Source of the DNA: Bacteroidota bacterium
GTDB taxonomy: Bacteria; Bacteroidota; Bacteroidia; Bacteroidales; Prolixibacteraceae
Direction: 5' to 3'
DNA length: 64,000 nucleotides
NCBI GenBank assembly: GCA_029265715.1
Contig: JAJUGZ010000007.1
Coordinates: 1-64,000 of the forward strand
Shown here: positions 20,511 to 30,321 of the stretch, piece after piece
Layout of the letters: every line of letters begins with the position of its first letter
How positions within the stretch are numbered: position 1 is the first letter of the stretch
The notes under the pieces: generated by a model
Database searches by the model: none
Told to the model about the DNA's origin: nothing
What the model saw: only the letters and a program-made list of their open reading frames with translations
Position numbers and translations under genes: made by a program

Positions 20511-23168
20511 ATGCGAACAATTAAACTGTTTATCTTATTGCTGTTATTCAGCGTGAAAGCTTTTTCACAAGTAGCCGACAGCACCAATTTCTCTGTTTAT
20601 TATTCAAGTCCGCAACAATACACTATTGCAGCCATCGACATTCAAGGCATCCGGTATCTTGACACACAGGTTTTAACACAAATTTCAGGATTAAATGTTG
20701 GTGATCAGATTGAAGTTCCCGGTGAACAAATCACCAATGCCATCAAAAAACTGTGGAATCATGGGTTGTTCTCCGACGTAAAAATTATTGCAGACAAAGT
20801 TGTCGGCGATAAGATATTCCTGGTCATGCAATTACAGGAACGCCCGCGGCTTTCAGAGGTAAACTATCATGGGATAACCAAATCAGAAAAAGACGACATT
20901 ACAAAAAAAGTGCTTCTGCTAAAAGGCAGCCAGGTTACCGACAACATGGTAAACACGGCCGAACGTACCATCAAAAATATTTTCCTGGACAAAGGCTTCC
21001 TGAATACCGAAGTTAAAATCATCCAACGCGACGACACGGCCCAGGTAAACAGTGTGATTCTCGACATTAATGTCGACAAAAAAGAAAAAGTTAAGGTTGC
21101 CGAAGTCACCTTTCATGGCAATGAGAACCTGAAATCGCAGACCCTCGAACATGCCATGAAAAAAACCAAGGCTAAAAAACTGCGCAACTTCTTCCATTCC
21201 AAAAAATTCCTGAATGACAAGTATCAGGAAGACAAAATCAATGTAATCAAAAAGTACAACGAAAAAGGGTATCGTGACGCAGTTATTGTCAAAGACTCAA
21301 TCACCAAGATTGACAACGAACGGGTGAAGGTTGATGTGTGGGTCGAAGAAGGAGACAAATATTATTTTGGCGATATCAAATGGGTTGGAAATACGATATA
21401 CCCCAGCGAATACCTGTCAAGTTTCCTTGGGATTAAAAAAGGCGATGTATTTGACCAAAAACTGTTGGACAAACGCACCAAAGAAGACGAAGATGGTGTA
21501 AACAGTCTGTATCTGGACAATGGCTACCTGTTCTTCAACCTGACGCCGGTTGAAACCCGGGTAGAAAACGACTCGATTGACCTCGAAATGCGGATCTATG
21601 AAGGGAAACAGGCCACCATCAACAAAGTGCTGATTACCGGAAATACCAAGACTCACGAACACGTTGCCCGACGCGAGCTCCGCACCCTGCCAGGCGACCT
21701 TTTCAGTAAATCGAACATCATGCGTTCATACCGCGAATTGTCGCAGTTAGGACACTTCGACCCCGAGGCAATCAATCCCGATGTGATTCCTCATCCGGAA
21801 AATGGAACCGTTGACATCAATTATCAACTGGTTGAAAAAGCCAACGACCAGATTGAGTTATCCGGAGGCTGGGGCGCAAACATGTTCGTCGGAACTGTCG
21901 GCTTAAAATTCTCAAACTTCTCGGTCCGTAATATATTTAACAAAGAAGCATGGCGCCCGCTCCCAACCGGCGACGGACAAACTCTGAGCGTCCATTTCCA
22001 AACCAGTGGTAAATTCTATAAATCATATAGCCTCTCGTTTATCGAGCCTTGGCTGGGAGGTAAAAAGCCAAACTCGTTATCCATTTCGTTAAGCCACCAG
22101 AAAGTAAACTATTCAGCCAACAGCTATTATAATAGCTATTCTTCGCCTTATGGATATAGTGGATATTCTCCTTATGGGTACGGAAGTTACTACTCGCCTT
22201 ATGGTTACGGAGGATATTCTCCTTATGGCTATGGTTATGGCAGCTATTATGGATACGATTATGGATCGTCTTACAACTATGATAACTCAACAGAAGACGA
22301 CCAAATTCAGATCACAACCGCCTTGGCTCTTGGTTACGGTTACCGGTTGAGCTGGCCTGACGACTATTTCACCATGTATCATGAAGTTTCATACGAGCAC
22401 TACAAACTTCAAAACATGTCCGGATACTATTATTTCCTGAACGACAACAGCGGTAATGGCAGCGGACAATTTAACAATTTTAGCATTAAAACGGTATTTG
22501 GCCGAAATTCGGTAGACAACCCATTGTACTCGCGCCACGGCTCAAATTTCTCGTTATCATTACAACTAACCCCGCCTTATTCGCTCCTGAACGGGAAAGA
22601 TTACAGCGACCCCAAAATGTCGAGCGAAGAACGTTATAAATGGATCGAATTCCACAAGTGGATGTTTAAAGGTGCCTGGTACACCCCGGTATCTAAAAAC
22701 AACAACTTGGTTCTTCACACCAAATTCGAATACGGGTTCCTGGGATACTACGACAAAAACCGCCGTTCGCCATATGAACGTTTCCGTGTCGGGGGGTCCG
22801 GAATGTCTGGATATAACTTGTACGGTAGTGAAATTGTTGCGCTACGCGGATACAAAGATTACAGTTTAAGTAACTACTACGGATCGAACATTTACAATAA
22901 GCTGACCATGGAGCTTCGCTACCCGGTAACCCTCAAACCTTCGGCTACGATTTATGTTTTGTCGTTCCTCGAAGCAGGTAATGCCTGGGATGAATATAAA
23001 GACTACAATCCGTTTAACCTGCACCGTTCGGCCGGCGCCGGTGTTCGGATCTTCCTCCCAATGTTCGGGCTGATGGGGATTGACTGGGGGTATGGATTTG
23101 ATGCCGTTAACGGAGATATGTCGAATGCCGGAAGCCAATTCCACTTTGTAATTGGCCAGCAGTTTTAA
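20511..23168 (+). CDS. bamA: outer membrane protein assembly factor BamA
   Basis: 885 aa; five POTRA-like repeats and C-terminal barrel ending in FHFVIGQQF. Confidence 0.96.
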   Translation: MRTIKLFILLLLFSVKAFSQVADSTNFSVYYSSPQQYTIAAIDIQGIRYLDTQVLTQISGLNVGDQIEVPGEQITNAIKKLWNHGLFSDVKIIADKVVGDKIFLVMQLQERPRLSEVNYHGITKSEKDDITKKVLLLKGSQVTDNMVNTAERTIKNIFLDKGFLNTEVKIIQRDDTAQVNSVILDINVDKKEKVKVAEVTFHGNENLKSQTLEHAMKKTKAKKLRNFFHSKKFLNDKYQEDKINVIKKYNEKGYRDAVIVKDSITKIDNERVKVDVWVEEGDKYYFGDIKWVGNTIYPSEYLSSFLGIKKGDVFDQKLLDKRTKEDEDGVNSLYLDNGYLFFNLTPVETRVENDSIDLEMRIYEGKQATINKVLITGNTKTHEHVARRELRTLPGDLFSKSNIMRSYRELSQLGHFDPEAINPDVIPHPENGTVDINYQLVEKANDQIELSGGWGANMFVGTVGLKFSNFSVRNIFNKEAWRPLPTGDGQTLSVHFQTSGKFYKSYSLSFIEPWLGGKKPNSLSISLSHQKVNYSANSYYNSYSSPYGYSGYSPYGYGSYYSPYGYGGYSPYGYGYGSYYGYDYGSSYNYDNSTEDDQIQITTALALGYGYRLSWPDDYFTMYHEVSYEHYKLQNMSGYYYFLNDNSGNGSGQFNNFSIKTVFGRNSVDNPLYSRHGSNFSLSLQLTPPYSLLNGKDYSDPKMSSEERYKWIEFHKWMFKGAWYTPVSKNNNLVLHTKFEYGFLGYYDKNRRSPYERFRVGGSGMSGYNLYGSEIVALRGYKDYSLSNYYGSNIYNKLTMELRYPVTLKPSATIYVLSFLEAGNAWDEYKDYNPFNLHRSAGAGVRIFLPMFGLMGIDWGYGFDAVNGDMSNAGSQFHFVIGQQF
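22105..22300 (+). repeat. in-frame imperfect tandem repeat encoding Tyr/Gly/Ser/Pro-rich segment inside BamA
   Basis: Repeated CTCCTTATGG(N)TA(C/T)GG-type units; translation SPYGYSGYSPYGYGSYYSPYGYGGYSPYGYGYGSYYGYDYG. Confidence 0.9.
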
Positions 23169-23235
23169 GAGTCAATACTCTTTGGTCTGGATTTTGTTTA
23201 AGCGGTTATACGTGAAACTTAAAAACAAGAGAACC

Positions 23236-23751
23236 ATGAGAAGAATAATGTTACTGGCAAGTTTGTTGATCGCAACAACCATTGCTTCCTATGCACAAAA
23301 GTATGCTTTCGTCGATACGGAATACATCCTCGACAACATTCCTGCCTTCAAAGCAGCACAACAACAGCTCGATCAGCTATCGGCCCAGTACCAAAAAGAA
23401 CTGGAAAGCATGCATGCCCAAATCGAACAGATGTATAAAGACTTTCAGGCTGAAAGTGTCCTCTTATCAGAAGACATGAAACGGAAACGCGAAGACGTGA
23501 TTGTTTCAAAAGAAAAAGAATACAAAAACCTTCAACGCAAATATTTCGGGCAGGACGGAGACCTTTTTAAGAAACGACAGGGACTGATTAAACCGATCCA
23601 AGATGACATTTACAATGCCGTTCAGGAAATTGCAACCGAAGGCAGCTACGCGGTTATTTTCGACAAGTCGAGCGGTATGTCAATGCTCTACACAAACCCA
23701 AAATTCGACCTCAGCGACCAGGTTTTACAGAAGCTTGGTTATAAAAATTAA
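23236..23751 (+). CDS. OmpH/Skp family periplasmic chaperone
   Basis: MRRIMLLASLLIATTIASYAQKYAFVDTEYIL... coiled-coil; directly after bamA. Start trimmed from 23152. Confidence 0.9.
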   Translation: MRRIMLLASLLIATTIASYAQKYAFVDTEYILDNIPAFKAAQQQLDQLSAQYQKELESMHAQIEQMYKDFQAESVLLSEDMKRKREDVIVSKEKEYKNLQRKYFGQDGDLFKKRQGLIKPIQDDIYNAVQEIATEGSYAVIFDKSSGMSMLYTNPKFDLSDQVLQKLGYKN

Positions 23752-23764
23752 TATTCTATATTTG
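23734..23764 (+). promoter_or_regulatory. putative promoter for second OmpH gene
   Basis: (C)TTG - 19 nt - TATATTTG. Confidence 0.4.
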
Positions 23765-23892
23765 TGACTCTAATAAAAATCAACAACAGAGCAAACAAGC
23801 TTCACTGGTGACCTTCACACAAAAAATTGAAACGAAGGAAATCAAAAAGCTTGTTAATTGGGATAAATTAAAACGTCAAAAATTATAAACAG

Positions 23893-24408
23893 ATGAAACG
23901 TATTTTCAAAACCAGTCTTCTTGCGATTCTACTTTTTTCAGCAGGTTTTGTTGGCGCCCAGACGCCTAAATTTGGTCATATTGATATGTCGGCATTAATT
24001 CAGGTTATGCCTGAACGCGCTACTGCTGAAAAACAATTCAACGATTTTCAGAAAGAGCTGGAAGATGCCCTTGGTACAATGCAGAACGAATTTCAAAAAA
24101 AATACATGGAGTACGTACAAAAACGCGATTCAATGACAGCAACTGTTCGTCAAATGAAAGAAGATGACCTGAATGCAACCAATGAGCGTATCCAAACCTA
24201 CCAGCAAAGTGCAAGCCAACAGGTTCAGGCTAAACAGACGGAATTGCTAAAACCGGTTTTCGACAAAGCTGAAACTGCAATTAAAGAAGTTGCTAAAGAA
24301 AAAGGATTGATCTATGTATTTGATATGAGTACCCGTGTGATCCTTTACAATTCAAACGAAAGTTTAGATTTGCTCCCGCTCGTTAAAGCAAAACTGGGAA
24401 TTAAGTAA
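23893..24408 (+). CDS. OmpH/Skp family periplasmic chaperone
   Basis: Signal peptide, FGHIDMSALIQVMPE and long coiled-coil; paralog of the preceding gene. Confidence 0.9.
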   Translation: MKRIFKTSLLAILLFSAGFVGAQTPKFGHIDMSALIQVMPERATAEKQFNDFQKELEDALGTMQNEFQKKYMEYVQKRDSMTATVRQMKEDDLNATNERIQTYQQSASQQVQAKQTELLKPVFDKAETAIKEVAKEKGLIYVFDMSTRVILYNSNESLDLLPLVKAKLGIK

Positions 24409-24428
24409 TCAAAACATATTTTTCAGAA

Positions 24429-24458
24429 AAGCCATTCGGGTTCCGGATGGCTTTTTTA
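24429..24458 (+). terminator. Rho-independent terminator
   Basis: AAAAGCCATTCGG-GTT-CCGGATGGCTTTTTT. Confidence 0.8.
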
Positions 24459-24497
24459 TTTTTGTGCCGCCAACATGCATCAAATAATTTTTCCCGA

Positions 24498-25334
24498 ATG
24501 AACAACGAATCACATCCGATTGGTGTTTTCGATTCCGGCTACGGAGGATTGACCATACTGAAAGAATTCCTGAACGATTTTCCGGAATACGATTTTATTT
24601 ACTTAGGCGACAACGCCCGGTCACCATACGGGTCTCGATCGTTTGACGTTGTGTACGAATATACCCTTCAGGCTGTCAGAAAACTATTTGATATGGGATG
24701 CCATCTGGTTATCCTGGCCTGCAATACGGCCTCGGCCAAAGCGCTCCGGACTATCCAGCAAAAAGATCTGCCCCTGATCGATCCGAACCGTCGGGTTTTG
24801 GGCGTAATCAGACCAGCAGTAGAAAGCATCGGCGAAATAACCAAAAACGGGCATGTGGGCATTCTGGGAACAGCCGGGACTGTGGCATCAAACTCCTACC
24901 CCATCGAACTTAAAAAATGGGCTGGCGAGATTGTCCGGGAAACGACACAGGAAGCTTGCCCGATGTGGGTTCCTCTGGTCGAGAACAATGAAATCGATAC
25001 ACCGGGAGCCGATTACTTCGTGAAAAAAAATATCGATAATTTGTTGCAAAAAGACCGGCAGATCGATACCATCGTTCTGGGTTGTACCCACTACCCATTG
25101 CTCGTCCCCGTAATCCGAAAGTTTATTCCTGACGGTATTCAGGTTGTTGAACAAGGAAAAATTGTAAGCAACAAATTAGCCGATTATTTAAAGCGGCATC
25201 CGGAAATGGACCAGAAAATTTCCAAACAGGGACAAGTCAGGTATTACACGACCGAAACAGAATCAATCTTTGAACAACGTGCCGGGCTATTTATTAACCG
25301 TGCAATTAAAGCTGAAAAACTGATCCTCCGGTAG
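24498..25334 (+). CDS. murI: glutamate racemase
   Basis: IGVFDSGYGGLTIL, DNARSPYG, ACNTASA, LGCTHYPLL. Start trimmed from 24447. Confidence 0.97.
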   Translation: MNNESHPIGVFDSGYGGLTILKEFLNDFPEYDFIYLGDNARSPYGSRSFDVVYEYTLQAVRKLFDMGCHLVILACNTASAKALRTIQQKDLPLIDPNRRVLGVIRPAVESIGEITKNGHVGILGTAGTVASNSYPIELKKWAGEIVRETTQEACPMWVPLVENNEIDTPGADYFVKKNIDNLLQKDRQIDTIVLGCTHYPLLVPVIRKFIPDGIQVVEQGKIVSNKLADYLKRHPEMDQKISKQGQVRYYTTETESIFEQRAGLFINRAIKAEKLILR

Positions 25335-25345
25335 TAAGTAAAAAA

Positions 25346-25897
25346 TCAGTCGTTCTGATCAATTGATTCGGGCAACAAAATGAAGAATGTTGTTCCGCCT
25401 GCTTCAGAGGTTTCGAATGAAACTGTGCCTTTCAGATACTGCTCCCCCAGAAGTTTCATGCTGTAAGTTCCCAAGCCCCGGTTCTTCCCTTTCGTTGAAT
25501 ATGATCGCTGAAAAATCTGGAGCTGAGTTTCGCGGGGAATAAACGCATTGTTATGAACGTAAAACTTCACCTGATTATCATGTACCCCATCGGCACCTAT
25601 CGTAACCCTGCCGTCCGGGACACAAGCCTCAAGGGCATTTTTAACCATATTGATCAATATGCGGGTCAAGATAGTTGGATCTGTTTTTATTATTTTTGAA
25701 GAAACAGGATTTTCAATCACAACTTTTTTACCATCGCCTGCATTGTGAACGGTCATCGAATTTTGGATTCCATTCAGGAAAGAAGAACATTGCACATCCG
25801 ATAAGTTCAACCTCAAATCACCGCCCTCGGCCATCATCATCTGCTGCTGAGCTTTAATTTCGTCGATAATTTGCTTGCTCAGCCCTCCTTATTTAGG
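25346..25897 (-). pseudogene. C-terminal fragment of a sensor histidine kinase (ATPase domain), 5'-truncated
   Basis: HATPase motifs ILINMVKNALEA and GLGTYSMKLL present; frame remains coding upstream of the annotated ATG (LSKQIIDEIKAQQQ) but hits a stop near 25900, so the dimerisation and sensor regions are absent. Confidence 0.7.
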
Positions 25898-25905
25898 CCA
25901 ATCCA

Positions 25906-26217
25906 TTAAATCGTAGTCGAGATCTGACCATCAATGGCCAACGAAATATCCTGAAATGTTTGTACCCCAAGTCCGGTCCATTTAACCTGCCCCTGCTTAA
26001 ACAACAATAACGTGGGGATTCCTTTAATCCGAAAATACTCAGCAATTTTAGGGTTCCGGTCAACATTCACTTTTATTACCTTGATGTTTTCCTTATACTG
26101 ATCTTTTATCTCCTTCAAAACCGGGTGCATCATTTTGCAAGGAGCACACCAATCGGCATAAAAATCGACCAAAACAGGTTTGTCCGAACTGATAATATTG
26201 AAAAATCGCGGACTCAT
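25906..26217 (-). CDS. thioredoxin family protein
   Basis: FYADWCAPCKMMHPVLKEI active site; GIPTLLLFKQG. Confidence 0.95.
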   Translation of the reverse strand: MSPRFFNIISSDKPVLVDFYADWCAPCKMMHPVLKEIKDQYKENIKVIKVNVDRNPKIAEYFRIKGIPTLLLFKQGQVKWTGLGVQTFQDISLAIDGQISTTI

Positions 26218-26429
26218 CAGGTACTCTTTTTCTTAATAAAACCAGTCACCAAGTCACCCATTAAGTAGCCAAGAGCAAGACCCCACAATGTACTGTAATA
26301 CCAAACCGACTTAATTGGGCAGGTACCCGATTCACAACCAACAAATTTCCAATAAAAAAATCCCCCCAAGGCTCCTGCTAACGTAAAAACAACTTTGATT
26401 AATGTTATTTTCTGATTTCTTACCATCAT
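26217..26429 (-). CDS. DUF6132 family small membrane protein
   Basis: GCESGTCPIKSVWYYSTLWGLALGYLMGDL; overlaps the thioredoxin start by 1 nt. Confidence 0.8.
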   Translation of the reverse strand: MMVRNQKITLIKVVFTLAGALGGFFYWKFVGCESGTCPIKSVWYYSTLWGLALGYLMGDLVTGFIKKKST

Positions 26430-26444
26430 CTTTTTTTTAAAAGA

Positions 26445-26475
26445 ACACCCAAGAACAAAGACTTGTTCTTGGTGT
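26445..26475. promoter_or_regulatory. long inverted repeat between divergent DUF6132-trx and gntR-type genes
   Basis: ACACCcAAGAACAA-agac-TTGTTCTTGGTGT, 13-bp arms with one bulge. Confidence 0.55.
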
Positions 26476-26653
26476 CAGAATAGATTTTAGTAATTGCTGA
26501 TTGAATTTTTAGATAACGTGATTTTCGCTTCCATTACACCCAACCAGATGGCGATTTCAGAAATAAGTTCATGGTAATTTGGCGTCTTTCCTCTATTTTT
26601 GGAACAGTCTATTTTGCAAACATTACACAACTACCGACTTAAACTGCTTGTCT

Positions 26654-27667
26654 ATGCCAAATACTATGCGAATTGACTCAGAATCGGAAATACCTAAGTA
26701 CAAACAAGTTGTCGATATGATCATTGCAGATATCGAATCTGGCATTTTCAAGCAAGGGCAGCGTATCCCGTCAATCAACGAAACCAGCGAAGAACTGCTG
26801 CTATCGCGCGATACCGTTGAAAAAGCGTACGTTTACCTGAAGAAAAAAGGCATCTTGCTCTCGGTTCGCGGAAAAGGTTACTACATTAACCAGACCAATG
26901 TCTCCAAAAAACTAAAAATAGCCCTGATATTCAACAAACTAAGCAATTACAAGAGAAGCATTTATTATTCGTTTGCCCGGAAATTAGGTCATAAAGCCAG
27001 TGTTGATGTATTTATTTACAATTATGACGTTGAAGAATTCCAGTCAATAATCGACAACAACCTGAATAACTATGATTACTTTGTAATTCTTCCCCATTTC
27101 CGGAACGAGCATGGCAACATTGGACAAATCATCAAAAAAATACCAAAAGAAAAAGTACTTTTTGTCGATCGGTTTCTGGACGAACTAAAAGACTACCCGG
27201 TTGTCTATCAGGAATACGATAAAGACATTCAATCGGCGCTTTCCTGCGGATTGGATTTATTGAGAAAATACGAACAAATCAACCTGATTTTTCCACACGA
27301 CGAATACTATCCGCCATATATTGTCCGGGGGTTTCGGATTTTCTGTCAGGTACATAACTTCCAATACTCAGTAATTAACAACCTCGAAAATTCGGAGATC
27401 CGGAAAGGCCATGCTTATGTGATTGTTTCAGACGATGACCTCTATTCGTTTATCAAACAGTTAAAACAAAAAGGATGGAAGGCCGGGGTCGATTGCGGAA
27501 TTGTTGCTTACAATGAAAACCAAGTCAAAGAATTGCTTTGCGATGGCATTACGACCATTTCGACCAATCATGAAGAGATCGGGCAAATGGCAGCACAAAT
27601 GATACTATCCAGAAAACTTGAACGAATCAAAAGCCCGTTTCAGTTTATCCGTCGGAACTCACTCTAA
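26654..27667 (+). CDS. GntR family transcriptional regulator with LacI-type sugar-binding C-terminal domain
   Basis: PKYKQVVDMIIADIESGIFKQGQRIPSINETSEELLLSRDTVEKAYVYLKKKGIL wHTH; C-terminal periplasmic-binding-like fold. Start trimmed from 26579. Confidence 0.88.
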   Translation: MPNTMRIDSESEIPKYKQVVDMIIADIESGIFKQGQRIPSINETSEELLLSRDTVEKAYVYLKKKGILLSVRGKGYYINQTNVSKKLKIALIFNKLSNYKRSIYYSFARKLGHKASVDVFIYNYDVEEFQSIIDNNLNNYDYFVILPHFRNEHGNIGQIIKKIPKEKVLFVDRFLDELKDYPVVYQEYDKDIQSALSCGLDLLRKYEQINLIFPHDEYYPPYIVRGFRIFCQVHNFQYSVINNLENSEIRKGHAYVIVSDDDLYSFIKQLKQKGWKAGVDCGIVAYNENQVKELLCDGITTISTNHEEIGQMAAQMILSRKLERIKSPFQFIRRNSL

Positions 27668-27758
27668 TAAAAACAAGGGTAAAACAATATCTTGCTCAGA
27701 AATATATCACGTTATAGAAATCTATTCCTGAACAAGAAACGATGGCTAACAAAGCTTT

Positions 27759-27962
27759 CTACTCTCTTTTTTGCGGAATAATAGCCCACATAATCAGGTA
27801 AGCCAGAAGGCCAGGAAACCCAACGCTCGCCAACGACAAAATGACATAAACAATGCGAACAATGGTTGGGTCAACATCAAAATACTCTGCTAATCCGCCC
27901 AAAACACCGGCTATCATTTTATCTTTCGACCTGTAAATTCGCTTTTTCTGTTGTCCTTCCAT
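27759..27962 (-). CDS. PspC domain-containing protein
   Basis: RIYRSKDKMIAGVLGGLAEYFDVDPTIVRIVYVIL. Confidence 0.93.
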   Translation of the reverse strand: MEGQQKKRIYRSKDKMIAGVLGGLAEYFDVDPTIVRIVYVILSLASVGFPGLLAYLIMWAIIPQKRE

Positions 27963-28216
27963 TATTCATCCTCCCCGTCTTCAAAATATTCATCCTGATT
28001 TTCAAGTTCTGATTCCAGAAAATCTTCAGCTTCTTCAAGCAACTGATTAATTACTTCTTCATCTGCCGGAGCTTCATCGATCCAATGAATTTCCTGGTTG
28101 GTCCAAAAATCTTCGATGTCGCTTTCCACAATAAAACGAGGATTCTCATTATGAACCACATAAATCATATCAGGCATTTCCAGCGAGTTGTCGGCTAAAA
28201 GGAATTTTGGCAGCAT
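27962..28216 (-). CDS. acidic hypothetical protein, translationally coupled to PspC
   Basis: MLPKFLLADNS...; Asp/Glu-rich C-terminus; stop TAA overlaps PspC ATG (TAATG). Start trimmed from 28252. Confidence 0.7.
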   Translation of the reverse strand: MLPKFLLADNSLEMPDMIYVVHNENPRFIVESDIEDFWTNQEIHWIDEAPADEEVINQLLEEAEDFLESELENQDEYFEDGEDE

Positions 28217-28550
28217 ATTGTTTTGTTTTAGGTATAACACAAATTTATGCAAAAAAGCAGATTTGTCGGCTCCAAATCCAGCTATTTTTCAGCTTTAACA
28301 ATTCAATAATCTTGAGGCCAATTTAAATTCATATAATCGCATCAACCATCTGCAACACCCAACGCTTTAAACCCGGATTTTTGTTTTCCTTCATCATCAT
28401 ATTGGTTGCCGTACATATCAATGTCATTATTCACATCGTCCCCGGGCTTATTTGTTACTATTTTTATCAGTTGAGCATAAGTTTGTCACGATCCGTTTCC
28501 TCATTAAAAGAATATGCTATTTTTAGAACCCAAATTAAAGCAAAGAGGGC

Positions 28551-30230
28551 ATGCATCAATTTAATGAACTTTTATCCATAATCGACAGTCACATTGGGGG
28601 TGCGCAATGGTTTGTCTATCTGTTATTAGGAACCGGCTTATTTTTTACCATTTATCTGAAATTTCCACAATTCCGGTACCTGAAATATTCATTGCGCATC
28701 GTCAGGGGTAAATTCGACAAAGAAGGCGATGTTGGCGACACATCTCACTACCAGGCGCTTACCACAGCACTTTCAGGCACAGTCGGAACCGGGAATATTG
28801 CCGGAGTTGCCCTGGCCATCCATCTGGGAGGACCCGCTGCCCTTTTCTGGATGCTTATGACTGCTTTGCTGGGCATGACCACCAAGTTTGTGGAGGTAAC
28901 CCTTTCGCACAAGTATCGCGAAATCACTTCGGATGGAACCATCGCCGGCGGCCCCATGTATTACATGAAAAATCGGCTAAACATGAAATGGCTGGCCGTC
29001 ATCTTTGCCGGGGCCACCGTTTTGTCATCGTTCGGCACAGGCAGTTTACCGCAAATAAACAGCATATCTAATTCGGTATTTACAACTTTTGGGATAAACA
29101 AAGTCCTGACCGGAGCCGTACTTTCCATCCTGTTGGCATTTGTTATCATTGGGGGGATCAGGCGAATTGCCAAAGTTACGTCAACGCTTGTACCGGTTAT
29201 GGCCATTATCTATTTCATAGGAGCCATTGCCGTTATCGGATACAACTATCAAAACATCATCCCATCTATTTACGCAGTCTTTCACGATGTATTTACCGGA
29301 ACCGCAGCTGCCGGAGGCTTTCTGGGAGCAGGTTTTTCTTTTGCCTTTAACCGAGGGGTTAATCGCGGCTTATTTTCAAACGAGGCAGGCCAAGGCTCGG
29401 CGCCAATTGCCCACGCTGCGGCCCGCGCCCACGAACCAGTTTCCGAAGGATTGGTTGCTTTACTTGAACCGTTCATCGATACAATTATTATTTGTATGCT
29501 GACGGGCTTGGTTGTCCTTTCATCCGGAGTATGGACCAAAAAGATCGATAACCAGTTCCAATATGCCGATCTGACCGTTTTAGCCGGAACCTATACCGAC
29601 CAAAATCCGGAAGGACAAAAAACATTGCATGACTATTTGGCAGGGAAAACCGACCTCGAGAAATTCTCAGGACAACTAACCGTAACCGATGGTAAGATTA
29701 AGAACCAACCGTCGATCGTTCATTGCCGCTCGCTGGCCGAAGATGTTACCGTTCAATCGTCAGGGAAACCCTTCTCCGGAACAATCAATGTTCAGAATGG
29801 CCGCGTTCTGGAAACATCCAACGTAACCTTCAGCGGGAAATCATTGGTTCACAGCGCACCACTCACCACCGAAGCATTCACCAAAAGCTGGCTGGGCGAT
29901 TATGGACGGTATATCGTAGCCATCGGGCTATTGCTGTTCGCTTTTTCAACGGCTATTTCCTGGTCATACTACGGGGGCCGGGCGATCACTTTCCTGTTCG
30001 GCGTAAAAGCCGACTTGTATTTCCGGATTGTCTACGTGATTGGCTTTTTCATCGCAGCATTTACCGACACAACCATTATCTGGACCTTATCTGGGATTGC
30101 AATTGCGCTGATGACTATTCCGAACCTTTTTGGGATCCTGATGCTTCACCGGGAAATGAAGTCTGAAATATCCAGCTTCTGGAAAGAATATGCCACCCGG
30201 TTTCCCGAAGAAAATGCACCCAAAGACTAA
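28551..30230 (+). CDS. alanine/glycine:cation symporter (AGCS) family protein
   Basis: [48 protein letters not shown]. Confidence 0.93.
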   Translation: MHQFNELLSIIDSHIGGAQWFVYLLLGTGLFFTIYLKFPQFRYLKYSLRIVRGKFDKEGDVGDTSHYQALTTALSGTVGTGNIAGVALAIHLGGPAALFWMLMTALLGMTTKFVEVTLSHKYREITSDGTIAGGPMYYMKNRLNMKWLAVIFAGATVLSSFGTGSLPQINSISNSVFTTFGINKVLTGAVLSILLAFVIIGGIRRIAKVTSTLVPVMAIIYFIGAIAVIGYNYQNIIPSIYAVFHDVFTGTAAAGGFLGAGFSFAFNRGVNRGLFSNEAGQGSAPIAHAAARAHEPVSEGLVALLEPFIDTIIICMLTGLVVLSSGVWTKKIDNQFQYADLTVLAGTYTDQNPEGQKTLHDYLAGKTDLEKFSGQLTVTDGKIKNQPSIVHCRSLAEDVTVQSSGKPFSGTINVQNGRVLETSNVTFSGKSLVHSAPLTTEAFTKSWLGDYGRYIVAIGLLLFAFSTAISWSYYGGRAITFLFGVKADLYFRIVYVIGFFIAAFTDTTIIWTLSGIAIALMTIPNLFGILMLHREMKSEISSFWKEYATRFPEENAPKD

Positions 30231-30321
30231 ACACTTTGTTAATTTTTGCAAAATAACCTGACAGAATCCGGATTTGGTACGGTTTTTATAGATATTTGCA
30301 CGATTTTAAAACAGAAAAACA

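Noticed and set aside
22105-22300. Possible CRISPR-like or intergenic repeat array
   Set aside because: Repeats are in frame inside bamA, short and without unique spacers; they are a protein-coding low-complexity repeat.
18994-25334. DUF6089-uppS-bamA-ompH-ompH-murI cluster as a novel system
   Set aside because: This is a commonly conserved Bacteroidota envelope-biogenesis neighbourhood.
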